In this document: positions 36,458 to 45,194 of the stretch, in pieces
Position numbering within the stretch: position 1 is the stretch's first letter
How the letters are laid out: every line of letters starts with the position of its first letter
Assembly (NCBI GenBank): GCA_013348725.1
Contig: CP054689.1
Span: 980,501-1,044,500, forward strand
From: Ectothiorhodospiraceae bacterium 2226
Lineage (GTDB): Bacteria; Pseudomonadota; Gammaproteobacteria; GCA-013348725
Length of the DNA: 64,000 bases
Reading direction: 5' to 3'
Notes under the pieces: generated by a model
What the model was told of the DNA's origin: nothing
Databases searched by the model: none
The model's input: only the letters and a program-made list of their open reading frames with translations
Position numbers and translations under genes: made by a program

Positions 36458-36813
36458 CTCACTCCCTCGCATCATCCTTTGCGCGAGAAGCCGTCCCTGG
36501 CGCGGGGTTCCAGCCCGCCATCCGTGGCGGGCGCTCGCGGGCTAAAAGCCACGTTAAGTGGCTTCTAGAATTCCCCGCTCGCCCTAGCAGGCCCACCACT
36601 CACGCCTTCGCATCATCCTGCTCGTAAGCTGCCGTCCCTGGCGCGGGGTTCCAGCCGCGCCATCCGGGCGCGGCGCTCGCGGGCTAAAAGCCACATTACG
36701 TGGCTTTTAGAATTCCCCGCTCGCCCTAGCAGGCCCACCACTCACGCCTTCGCATCATCCTACTCGCAAGCTGCCGTCCCTGGCGCGGGGTTCCAGCCGC
36801 GCCATCCGGGCGC
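36458..36813 (+). repeat. Mirror array: inverted element copies and tRNA 3' tails
   Basis: After the intact tRNA come two more copies of its last 16 bases (CCTAGCAGGCCCACCA at 36583-36598 and 36725-36740), 141-142 bases apart. Each is preceded by an inverted copy of the same element as in the upstream array: CTAAAAGCCAC / GTGGCTTTTAG stem, GCCCGCC or GCCGCGCC stem, and CCGTCCCTGGCGCGGGG spacer. A third inverted copy after 36740 is truncated near 36813. In both arrays the same element end abuts the tRNA-internal breakpoint. Paired changes in the stems keep base pairing relative to the upstream copies. Confidence 0.9.
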
Positions 36814-36908
36814 AGCACTCCCCTCTCGTTTTCGGATTCTCGCGAGCAGCGCAGCCCCCGCCACGGTCGGTCCGCAACGGAGGCGGCCCGGCGCACAGGC
36901 CTTCGCGG

Positions 36909-39851
36909 CTAGGCGCCCCTCCCCGCCCGCCGCCGCATGTGCTCCTCGAATACCTCGGGAGACACCGGCTCACTGAACAGGTAGCCCTGGTACTGGTCGC
37001 ACTGAAGCCGCTTGAGCAACGCCAGCTGTTCGGGCGTCTCCACGCCTTCGGCAATAACCGTGAGGTTCAGGTTGCGCGCCATGGCGATGATGGCGGTGAC
37101 GATGGCCTCATCATCCGGATCGCTGGTGAGGTCGTGGATGAAGGCCCGGTCGATCTTCACCTTGTGGACCGGCAAGCGCTTTAGATACGACAGGCTGGAG
37201 TAGCCGGTGCCGAAGTCGTCGATCGCGAGCTGCACGCCGTCGGCCCGCAGCGCCTCGAGCGCCGCGACCGCCGCCTCGGGCTTTTCGAGCAACAGGCTTT
37301 CGGTAATCTCGATCTCCAGATCATGGGCCGCCAACCCGCTGTCGTGCAGCGCGTCCTGCACGAGCTGTGGCACGTCCGCGTGCCGAAACTGGAACGGTGA
37401 GACGTTCACCGACAGGGTCAGCCGCGGCAGCCCGCGTCGGCGCCAGAGGGCGACCTGGGCGCACGCGGAGCGCAACACCCAGGCGCCGATGGGGACGATC
37501 AACCCGCTGTCCTCGGCCAGGGGCACGAAAGCGTCGGGCGGCAGCAGACTTCCGTTGGCGGCCCATCGCAACAGCGCCTCCACGCCCACCACCTGGCCGC
37601 TGGCCATGTCGACCTGCGGTTGGTAGTGGAGGCGGAACTCGCCGCGCTCCAGCGCGCTGTGCAACCGTGCCTCGTAGGCCAGGCGCTCGGACGCCTGGGC
37701 CTGCATCGCGGCGGTGTAGAAACGATAGGCATTGCGTCCGTCGCGCTTGGCCTGCTTCATGGCGGTCTCGGCGCGCTCGAGCAGCGCCTCGGGCTCCTGC
37801 CCATCCTCCGGATAGACACTGACACCGATGCTGGTGGTAATGGCGAGGTCCCGTCCGTCCAGATGTACCGGATCGGCGAGCGCGCGCTGATAGCGTTGCA
37901 CGGCGTCGGCCACCGCCTCCACGTCCTCCACGTTCTCCAGGACCACGGCGAAGTCGTCGCCCTCGAGGCGCGCCACGGTTTCCGCGCCGGGGTCTGCGGC
38001 GCGCAGCCGACCGGCGACCGTGCGCAGGTAGGCGTCCCCCGTCGCGCGCCCGAGCGCATCGTTGATGCGCTTGAAGTGGTCGAGGTCCAGCACCAGGACC
38101 GCAGCCAGGCGCTGCTCGCGCGCCGCGCGCGCCAGGGCGAGGGAGAGCCGGTCACGCAGCAGGAGCCGGTTGGGCAGACCGGTCAGGCCGTCGTATTGTG
38201 AGAGGTAGGCGAGCCTCGCCTCGACGGCCCTGCGGCGCTGTTCGCTCGCGTAGGCCTCCACGATGTAGGCGCAGGTGGTCAACAGAGGTGTCAGTTCCCC
38301 AATCTGCGCCTGCTCGTAGCCGCCGGGTCGGTTGGCCAGCCCGACCATGCCGAGCAGCCGACCGTGGCGCCGTAACGGCAGACCCAGGAAGGTGCGGATC
38401 GGTGCATGACCCGGCGGCAGCCCATGACCCAGGGCGTCGGCGTCGACGTCGTTAACAAGTACCGGGGCGCCGGTGGTGATGGCCCGCCCCAGCAAGGTGT
38501 CGAGGTCCTCGAAGCGCAAGGGGGGCGTGTCGCGGCCCCCGCGGGGGCGCCATTCACCGCGCGCCGGCAGATCGCTGATGGCGTGGATCTGCAGGTAGGG
38601 ACGCCCCTGCGGGCTGTGCAGCACCTCCCCGACGAAGCCGATCGGACTGCCCGACATTTCCAGGACGGCGTTCAACAGCCGATGATACACGGCGTGCGGC
38701 GGGGCATCGCCGATGTAACTCTGCTGCACCTCCCGTACCGCCTGGAGCATGCGCGTGAGGCGCGCCTGTTCGCGTTCGGCCTGCGCGCGACGGGCGATCA
38801 TGTCGTTGAACCGGGCGGCCACTTCGGCGATCTCGCGCGGCCCTTCAACTGGGACATGTGTGTCCAGATTGCCGGCGCCCACCTGCCGCGCGGCGCGACC
38901 GATCGCCCGCACCGGGCGCACCAGACGGCGCGTGCCGAGCAGCGCGAGCCCCACCGCGAGGGCCACGACGCCAAAGGCGATCAGCGCTTGGTGGCGCGCG
39001 CTACGCCATACCGGCCCGAGTACCTCCTGCGATGGGATCGCCGCCACCGCGTGCCAGTCGGTCTGCGGCACCGGCGCGAAGCCGTAAACCTTCTCGATCC
39101 CGTGCCGGCTGAGTTGCCGCGTATAGCCGCGCTGCTGACGCCGCACCGTTTGCATCAACGCGCTCTCGCCCATGTCGTGCCCGACCCAGCGCTCGCCATC
39201 GGGCTGGCGGGCAATCACCACGCCCTGCGCCGTCACCAGGGAAACGCTGTGGTCGGGCGGAAGCTCCGCGCCGAGCACGGGGCGCAGCGCCGCTAGGCTC
39301 AACGGCACGCCCACGACCGCATAGGGACGACCCTGCGCGTCTCTCAGGGCAAGCGCCTGGACGGACACCCACACGCCCGTGATCTGCCCCCAATGCGGCG
39401 GCCCCACCACGGGCCCCGTGGCGGCCAGCGCGTCGCCGAACCACGGCATGTCCGCCACGTCGGGCAAGGGCTCGTCGGAAGGCATCCCGGAACACACGAT
39501 GCGACCCGCGGCATCGGCCACAACCACGTTCGCATAGCGCGGATTCAGCTCCGCCAGGTCACTGAGTAACGGATCGCACTGATCCGGCGCGGCACGTTGC
39601 ACGCCGGGACGCTCGGCCAGGCGCGCCAACAGGGCATGGGTCTGGGCGACCACGAGTTGGCTGTAGGAGGCGGTCACGTCCGCCAAAGCGAGCGCGCTCT
39701 GGCTCGCCTCGCGCAGCTCGTCGCGAGCCTGCATCCACAGCGTGAACGCCTGCAGCACGACCAGCGGCACCAGCACCGCCAGCACGAGCACCAGCAGCTG
39801 GGTGCGGATCGAGCGTCCACGTCCCCGCCCTGGTCCCTGACCGTATGTCAC
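36909..39851 (-). CDS. Membrane GGDEF/EAL protein with periplasmic sensor and GAF domains
   Basis: A 980-residue cyclic-di-GMP protein. Two membrane segments (LLVLVLAVLVPLVVLQAF near the N-terminus; ALIAFGVVALAVGLALLG near 300) bracket a Cache-like periplasmic sensor. A HAMP linker (about 310-365), a GAF domain (about 390-530), GGDEF (about 545-705) and EAL (about 720-965) follow. The GGDEF motif reads EGDDF, so cyclase activity is doubtful, while EALLRW, DDFGTGYSS and KIDRAFI are intact, pointing to a phosphodiesterase. GTG 39851 is chosen because GAGGAG precedes it. Divergent from the antiporter gene. Confidence 0.9.
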   Translation of the reverse strand: MTYGQGPGRGRGRSIRTQLLVLVLAVLVPLVVLQAFTLWMQARDELREASQSALALADVTASYSQLVVAQTHALLARLAERPGVQRAAPDQCDPLLSDLAELNPRYANVVVADAAGRIVCSGMPSDEPLPDVADMPWFGDALAATGPVVGPPHWGQITGVWVSVQALALRDAQGRPYAVVGVPLSLAALRPVLGAELPPDHSVSLVTAQGVVIARQPDGERWVGHDMGESALMQTVRRQQRGYTRQLSRHGIEKVYGFAPVPQTDWHAVAAIPSQEVLGPVWRSARHQALIAFGVVALAVGLALLGTRRLVRPVRAIGRAARQVGAGNLDTHVPVEGPREIAEVAARFNDMIARRAQAEREQARLTRMLQAVREVQQSYIGDAPPHAVYHRLLNAVLEMSGSPIGFVGEVLHSPQGRPYLQIHAISDLPARGEWRPRGGRDTPPLRFEDLDTLLGRAITTGAPVLVNDVDADALGHGLPPGHAPIRTFLGLPLRRHGRLLGMVGLANRPGGYEQAQIGELTPLLTTCAYIVEAYASEQRRRAVEARLAYLSQYDGLTGLPNRLLLRDRLSLALARAAREQRLAAVLVLDLDHFKRINDALGRATGDAYLRTVAGRLRAADPGAETVARLEGDDFAVVLENVEDVEAVADAVQRYQRALADPVHLDGRDLAITTSIGVSVYPEDGQEPEALLERAETAMKQAKRDGRNAYRFYTAAMQAQASERLAYEARLHSALERGEFRLHYQPQVDMASGQVVGVEALLRWAANGSLLPPDAFVPLAEDSGLIVPIGAWVLRSACAQVALWRRRGLPRLTLSVNVSPFQFRHADVPQLVQDALHDSGLAAHDLEIEITESLLLEKPEAAVAALEALRADGVQLAIDDFGTGYSSLSYLKRLPVHKVKIDRAFIHDLTSDPDDEAIVTAIIAMARNLNLTVIAEGVETPEQLALLKRLQCDQYQGYLFSEPVSPEVFEEHMRRRAGRGA

Positions 39852-39948
39852 TGGCTCTCCTCGCCTGTACCGGCACACCGCGCGCGCCTAAGTTGATTCT
39901 AACGCCTGTTGCAACCGCCCCCACCCCGCCGCGCCGAGAGGACACAAG

Positions 39949-41229
39949 GTGAACCAACTCTATCTCACCACGGCCATGGTCGGCGGCATCATTCTGGTGC
40001 TCGGGCTGTTCTCCAGCTACATCAAACGCCGCACCTGGATTTCGGAGCCGATGCTCGCCCTGGCGGCAGGGATCGCGCTTGGACCGGCGTGGCTCGACGT
40101 GCTGGACCCGCGCGCCTGGGGCGAGACGACCGTGCTACTTGAAGAGGTGGCGCGGTTCACGCTGGCGATCGGTCTGATGGGCGTGGCCCTGCGCCTCCCG
40201 CCGGGTTATGTGGTGGCTCATCGGCGCACGCAAGGCGTGCTGCTCGGCCTGCTCATGCCGCTGATGTGGCTGGTGTGCGCCCTGCTGATTTACGTGCTGC
40301 TCGACACGCCGTGGCTGGTCGCGCTCCTGGTCGCGGCCGCCATCACCCCCACCGACCCCATCGTGGCGACATCTATCGTCACCGGACGCGTGGCCGAGCA
40401 ATATCTGCCGGCGCGCATGCGCCACGCGCTATCGGCCGAGTCGGGCTTTAACGACGGGCTCGGTCAGCTGTTCGTGATGTTGGCGGTGCTGCTGGTACTG
40501 CACGGCGATGGCGCATGGGGCACCTGGTTCGGGCGCACGCTCCTGCTCGAGGTGGTGCTGGGCGCGCTGCTGGGCGGGCTGTTCGGATGGGCGGCGGCGC
40601 GCCTGCTGCACTGGGCCGAACGCCTCGAACTGATCGAGCGCACCTCGTTCCTGGCCTACACTCTCGCACTCGCGCTGCTCACCCTGGGGGTGGCGCGGCT
40701 GCTGCAAATGGATGGCATCATCGCGGTATTCGCGGCCGGCGCGGTGTTCTCGGCGCTGGCCAGTGGGCAGGAGCGCGCCGCCGAGGAGAGTGTGCAGGAA
40801 TCGGTCAGCCAGTTCTTCACCTTGCCCATCTTCGCCTTCATGGGCCTGATGCTACCGTGGGATGCGTGGGCGGCACTGGGTTGGCCGCTGGTGGCCGCCA
40901 CCCTCGCCGTGCTGCTGCTGCGGAGGCTGCCGACCATCCTGCTGCTGCGCCCCTTGCTCGGCGGCCGCTGGCACGTGCGGGAGGTCGTCTTCATGGGCTG
41001 GTTCGGACCGATCGGCATTTCGGCCCTGATGTACGCCATGGTCGTGCTGCACCACACCGGGCTCGAACAGGTGTGGCACATCGTCAGCTTCGTGGTGGTC
41101 GGATCGATCGTGGCGCATGGCATGACGGCCACCCCGTTCAGCAAGCTCTACGGGCGGCGCGCACACCACACCAAGCCGCCGCATCACCGCCGCTCCCCGG
41201 GCGCGGGGAAGCCGCCCGAGGACGGCTGA
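39949..41229 (+). CDS. Na+(K+)/H+ antiporter, CPA1/NhaP type
   Basis: A 426-residue inner-membrane transporter with about 12 hydrophobic segments. AAAITPTDPIVATSIVTGRVAEQYLP and SAESGFNDGLGQLFVM hold the ion-binding TPTDP and ND motifs of the CPA1 family. PIFAFMGLMLPW and FMGWFGPIGISALMYAM form the second inverted half. It should exchange cytoplasmic Na+ or K+ for H+, useful in saline or alkaline settings. GTG start at 39949 after GAGAGGA. The C-terminal tail is His/Arg-rich. Confidence 0.9.
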   Translation: MNQLYLTTAMVGGIILVLGLFSSYIKRRTWISEPMLALAAGIALGPAWLDVLDPRAWGETTVLLEEVARFTLAIGLMGVALRLPPGYVVAHRRTQGVLLGLLMPLMWLVCALLIYVLLDTPWLVALLVAAAITPTDPIVATSIVTGRVAEQYLPARMRHALSAESGFNDGLGQLFVMLAVLLVLHGDGAWGTWFGRTLLLEVVLGALLGGLFGWAAARLLHWAERLELIERTSFLAYTLALALLTLGVARLLQMDGIIAVFAAGAVFSALASGQERAAEESVQESVSQFFTLPIFAFMGLMLPWDAWAALGWPLVAATLAVLLLRRLPTILLLRPLLGGRWHVREVVFMGWFGPIGISALMYAMVVLHHTGLEQVWHIVSFVVVGSIVAHGMTATPFSKLYGRRAHHTKPPHHRRSPGAGKPPEDG

Positions 41230-41236
41230 GGAGGCC

Positions 41237-43330
41237 TCACACGTCGGGCGCGCGCTTAGCCTCGGCAGCGACCTGCTCGAGCACCCGCAGGACTTCATCG
41301 AGCGGCGCTGGCTTGAGCAGGTGACGATCAAAGGCTTCGTGACCCGGCAGATCCTTCACCAGCTCCCCGCCGTAGCCGCTCAGGGCGACCAGCGCCATGG
41401 CGTCACCGTAAGCCGCGCGTAGGCGCCGCGCCAGTTCGCAGCCGTGCATGCCCGGCATGCCGATGTCGACGAACGCCACCTTGGGACGGAACGCCGCGGC
41501 CACCCGCAGCGCAGCCTCGCCCCCGTGTGCGACCTCCACTTCGTGCCCCAAGGAGCGCAGCAACTCGGCGAAGGATTCGGCAACCACCGCTTGATCGTCC
41601 ACCACCAACACCCGCTGCGGTGGAATGGCGCCCGGCGTCACCGGCGCGGGTGACTCAGAGGGCTCACGTGCGGGGGCGAGCGGCAGGTGGATACTGAACA
41701 CGCTACCCTTGCCGGGGCCCTCGCTATACACGTCCACCTGCCCTGCATGCAGTTGCACGATACTGCGTACCAACGTGAGGCCGACGCCGAGCCCGCCGCC
41801 CGTACTGCCCAGGTCCCCTTCGAGCTGCACGAAGGGATCGAAGATCGTCTCGGCGGCGCGCGCGTCCAGGCCGGCGCCGTCGTCGCTGACGCGTACCCGT
41901 GCCATCCCCTCGTGCACATCGCCCTCCATGCGCACGTGCCCGCCTTGTGGGGTATAACGCGCCGCGTTGTTGAGCAGGTTGCCCAGGGCCTGCACCAGCC
42001 GGGTGGCGTCGCCATCAATCGTGCAATCCTCAGGCGGCGACACCACCTCCAGCTGGTGTCCACGCTCGCTCATCAACGGCAGGGCCAACTCCTCCGCGCG
42101 CTGCATCACATGGGCGAGGCGCACCGGCTCCTTGATGAGCGTAATCTGGCCACTGCTGATGCGGGATACGTCGAGCAAGTCGTCGACCAGGCGCGTCAAG
42201 TGCGTAATCTGGCGATCCATGATCGCCAGCGGGCGGGCCAGCTTCGGGTCGTCAGGGCTGCGCAACAGGCACATCTGCACCGAGTTGCGCAGCGGCGCGA
42301 GGGGATTGCGCAGTTCATGTCCGAGGACGGCGAGAAACTCGTTCTTGCGCCGATCGGCCTCGTGCAACTGCTCCGAGCGCTCGCGCAGGGAGCGCTCGCT
42401 CTCACGCAAGGCATGCTCCGCGGCATGACGCTCGGTAATGTCCGAATAGGTCGCCACCGCCCCGGCGGGCGCTCCCTGCGCATCGAATAGCGGCCGCGCA
42501 TCGGTCAGGACGGTGCGCGGACCCTCGGGCGCGGCGATGTCGATTTCGACGTGCTCCATAATGCGGCCGCTGGTGGCCACTTCGCGCAGCGGCGCGAGCG
42601 GCGAGCTCAGCGCCTCGCCGTCCTGGGTGGCGGCATAGCCACCGCGACCGTGCGCGTCGACACCCAGCAACTGCATCGCGGTTGCGTTGGCGCGTACCCG
42701 GGTGCCCTCGGGATCCTCCATCACCGCGATCCCGACCGGCACCAGTGCGAAGAGCGCCTCCAAGGCCTCGACCCGATGCCGGGCGTCATCGTTGAGCCGG
42801 GCGACTTCGGCCTGCGCGCGCCGCTGCTCGGTAATGTCGATGAGCGTGCAGAGCACCAGCGTGGCGCCGTCGACCCGGCTGGCGCGGGTTTCCAGCCGTA
42901 CCACGCGCGGCGTACCCTGCGGGCCGCGCAACGTGAGTTCGCTGACCACGCCGACCCCGGCGCCCGGACGCTGGCTCAGGTGGGGCTCGAGCTGTTCGAC
43001 CTGATCCTGCGGGAGCCACTCGGCGAGTCGCCGCCCCACCACCTTGCCCGCCGCCCCGCCCAGCAGCTCAACCGCGGCCCGATTGGGGTCGCGGATGACG
43101 CCGTCGGCATCCAGGCTGAAGTAGGCAACGGGAGCGAAATCGAAGAGATGCGCGCAGCGGCCATGCGCCTGTTCCAGCGCGCGCAGCGCGCCGCCGGTGT
43201 CCCTGCCGTACCCATCGGACGAGCCGTCCGATAGCTCATCCCCGGCGGCATCGGGATAAGCCGCCAGCGCCTCTCGCACCGCAGCGAGGCAGCTAAGCAG
43301 CGCGTCCCTGTCCATGGCGCGATAGTCCAT
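41237..43330 (-). CDS. Hybrid sensor histidine kinase with PAS domains and receiver
   Basis: A 697-residue soluble hybrid kinase. Two PAS domains (about residues 65-170 and 185-310; FAPVAYFSLDADGVIRDPNRAAVELLGG in the first) precede HisKA with the phospho-acceptor in FLAVLGHELRNPLAPLRN. The HATPase domain (about 430-545) contains NLLNNAARYTPQGGHV and VSDDGAGLDA. The C-terminal receiver has the acceptor Asp in AFVDIGMPGMHGCELARR. No membrane segment is seen, so the signal is cytoplasmic, probably redox or ligand sensed by PAS. No dedicated response regulator adjoins it. Convergent with the antiporter. Confidence 0.9.
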   Translation of the reverse strand: MDYRAMDRDALLSCLAAVREALAAYPDAAGDELSDGSSDGYGRDTGGALRALEQAHGRCAHLFDFAPVAYFSLDADGVIRDPNRAAVELLGGAAGKVVGRRLAEWLPQDQVEQLEPHLSQRPGAGVGVVSELTLRGPQGTPRVVRLETRASRVDGATLVLCTLIDITEQRRAQAEVARLNDDARHRVEALEALFALVPVGIAVMEDPEGTRVRANATAMQLLGVDAHGRGGYAATQDGEALSSPLAPLREVATSGRIMEHVEIDIAAPEGPRTVLTDARPLFDAQGAPAGAVATYSDITERHAAEHALRESERSLRERSEQLHEADRRKNEFLAVLGHELRNPLAPLRNSVQMCLLRSPDDPKLARPLAIMDRQITHLTRLVDDLLDVSRISSGQITLIKEPVRLAHVMQRAEELALPLMSERGHQLEVVSPPEDCTIDGDATRLVQALGNLLNNAARYTPQGGHVRMEGDVHEGMARVRVSDDGAGLDARAAETIFDPFVQLEGDLGSTGGGLGVGLTLVRSIVQLHAGQVDVYSEGPGKGSVFSIHLPLAPAREPSESPAPVTPGAIPPQRVLVVDDQAVVAESFAELLRSLGHEVEVAHGGEAALRVAAAFRPKVAFVDIGMPGMHGCELARRLRAAYGDAMALVALSGYGGELVKDLPGHEAFDRHLLKPAPLDEVLRVLEQVAAEAKRAPDV

Positions 43331-43813
43331 TCCAGCTTTTCTTCCCTGGCTGATTGTTAACGTCGTCCTGGGCCGCACCGGCCGCCGCCGCGGGCGTCTG
43401 CACCGACTGGCTACCGCGGGCGTGCCATCATACGGCCGACCTCGGCAGCGCTTCAAGCGGACCATGGACAGTCTGGCAGCCGCAGCGCTCGGCGCCGCTT
43501 GCAAGCGGTTGATAGTCGCCCCACCTGCTCTCAGCGCGCGCGGGGGGATCGGGGCGAACCCGGATGCCTGCCGGCCCCGAGACCGCGACGCGCCGCCACG
43601 TGTCGGCGCTTAGGCGCTACCTTGTGAGGGTCGGCACGGTATGATGGTGCAAGCGAGGCGCGGCCGCTTTTGGGGCGCAGCGCGACAACCCGCGATGGAG
43701 GATGCATGGCAACCGCGGAGAGCGGCGCGGCACGTGCGCCCACTCCGTAGGGAGGAACCGCGTTACGAGCGGGCTGTCTATATTTTGTACAAGACCAATG
43801 AATGGAGCAGCGC
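43331..43813. other. Gene-free divergent interval upstream of the hybrid kinase
   Basis: About 480 bases without a supported gene. It should hold the promoters for the kinase (minus) and the coiled-coil gene (plus); CTGTCTATATTTTG near 43775 contains a possible -10 (TATATT). A 14-codon frame at 43706-43750 with GGAGG upstream is possible but unsupported. Confidence 0.45.
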
Positions 43814-44116
43814 ATGACACGTGAACAGGACCTGCATCGTTGGGAGGCGCGGCTTACCGAGTGGGAGGCGCGCATCAAGCGCCTGGAGGCCGCGGTCGAC
43901 CGCCTGGAGGGCCGCGAGAAGGACATTTGCCAGCGTGACCTCGAGCAGCTGCGCGCCGAACGAGAGTCCATCGCCACCCACGTACGCGACCTGCGCCTGG
44001 AAGAGGCCGAGGGCTGGGCGGACCTGGAGGTGCGTAACGGCGTGTTGCGCATTTTCGATGCCTTCGGCGAACGGCTCGACCGGTTGATGTCGCGCACCGG
44101 TTCGAGCCGCCATTAG
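43814..44116 (+). CDS. Small coiled-coil protein, function unknown
   Basis: A 100-residue, highly charged protein that is almost entirely a predicted coiled coil (LHRWEARLTEWEARIKRLEAAVDRLEGREKD and onward, heptad-like), ending in a short amphipathic C-terminal helix (VLRIFDAFGERLDRLM). There is no signal peptide. ATG 43814 is chosen because GGAG lies six bases upstream; ATG 43802 is possible. Its stop overlaps the next gene's start (TAGTG), suggesting cotranscription with a VanZ-like membrane protein. No family recognised. Confidence 0.7.
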   Translation: MTREQDLHRWEARLTEWEARIKRLEAAVDRLEGREKDICQRDLEQLRAERESIATHVRDLRLEEAEGWADLEVRNGVLRIFDAFGERLDRLMSRTGSSRH

Positions 44117-44535
44117 TGGCCCCGCCTCGATCGAGGAACGGCCGCCGGCCGTTCCTACTGTCGCTTTTTGCATTACCCCCGCGCTACTACGTCGCCGCGG
44201 CGGGGCTGTTCGTCGGGTTGTTGCTGATCGGCGGGCGTCATGAGGCCGCCGGCGGCCTGTTTCCCGGCGGGTGGAGCTATCTCGCGCATTTCATCGCCTA
44301 CGGGGCACTTACCGCGGTGCTTTGGCTGGCCGGGCGCGGGCGCCGGCCGATGCGCATCCTCGCCGCCGTGGCGCTGGTGGCCCTGGTGGATGAATTGCAT
44401 CAGGCCACCTTGGATTTTCGCCATGCCAGCGCGTGGGACTTTGCCGCGGACATGGCGGGGGCTATAACGGCCTTGACGTTCTTGCACCTGCGGCGCGTGC
44501 TGGGTGAGCCGTCTACCAGACCGGAAAGCGCCTGA
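44116..44535 (+). CDS. VanZ-like small membrane protein (second copy)
   Basis: A 139-residue protein with four hydrophobic segments: YYVAAAGLFVGLLLIGG, YLAHFIAYGALTAVLWLAG, ILAAVALVALVDELHQ and the region around DFAADMAGAITALTFL. LAHFIAYGAL, DELHQ and DFAADMAGA are the conserved VanZ-fold positions. GTG 44116 overlaps the stop of the coiled-coil gene. It is only distantly similar to the VanZ-like protein at 24996. Function unknown. Confidence 0.75.
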   Translation: MAPPRSRNGRRPFLLSLFALPPRYYVAAAGLFVGLLLIGGRHEAAGGLFPGGWSYLAHFIAYGALTAVLWLAGRGRRPMRILAAVALVALVDELHQATLDFRHASAWDFAADMAGAITALTFLHLRRVLGEPSTRPESA

Positions 44536-44915
44536 CGCGGCCTCCGCAGGTTCCCGCCGAAGTGTCACCTTGTCTGCGCTCGCGCGCCCCCGGCCGAGCG
44601 GGTGCGCATCGCCACTTCTCCGCCGGTTCTCCGCCGGGTCCGCAAGAGTAGCCAGCGTGCTGCTGCACCCCACCCACGGCGATCCGCACCGCGTGGGGAT
44701 GTTGCTGCGGGAACCGGCTCAGTTACTGGATCCGAGTGACCCGCCGCTCTCACGCGGAGGTCGTCGACACCGCCCGGGCTGCGTCTCCTTCAAAAGCAGC
44801 GCCTCGCCCGAGCAGCTTCGGGGGATGTCGATGCAGGAGAATTCGCGCCGCCGACTCCCTGGGGGGACGGCTGGCGCATCGGTCTGGCCGAGGGAGAGCC
44901 GGCGTCGATGCGGCT
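44536..44915. other. Gene-free interval between VanZ-like and dodecin genes
   Basis: About 380 bases between convergent genes with no frame of convincing protein character. Short protein-like stretches occur (for example a PPTPWGDGWRIGLAEGEPA-like run near 44850-44910), which might be remnants of a decayed gene. No terminator-quality hairpin was identified. Confidence 0.4.
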
Positions 44916-45137
44916 TTACGCGCGGGTCGAATCCACCCTGAACCCCACCTTCAAGGTCACCTGCCAGTGCGCGATCTTGCCGTCCTGGATGTGGCCGCGC
45001 GTCTCCGTGACCTCGAACCAGTCCAGGTTGTGCAAGGTTTCATTCGCGCGCGCAATGGCGGTGCGGATCGCATCGTCGCTGCCGGTGGTCGACGAGCCGG
45101 TCAGCTCCACCAGCTTGTACACGTGATCGTCTGACAC
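44916..45137 (-). CDS. Dodecin
   Basis: A 73-residue protein that assembles into a hollow dodecamer storing flavins (riboflavin, FMN) or Co[46 protein letters not shown] includes the flavin-stacking Trp. The start is GTG 45137 behind GGAGGG. Length is exactly that of the family. It stands 58 bases after the DUF255 gene on the same strand. Confidence 0.93.
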   Translation of the reverse strand: MSDDHVYKLVELTGSSTTGSDDAIRTAIARANETLHNLDWFEVTETRGHIQDGKIAHWQVTLKVGFRVDSTRA

Positions 45138-45194
45138 TGCGCCCTCCTTGGCTTGCAAGGCTGCGTCGAGGGGACGCAGCCGACTGTGCAAAGC

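Noticed and set aside
43706-43750. 14-codon leader peptide with a good ribosome binding site
   Set aside because: No regulatory codon pattern or attenuator hairpin accompanies it; chance is likely.
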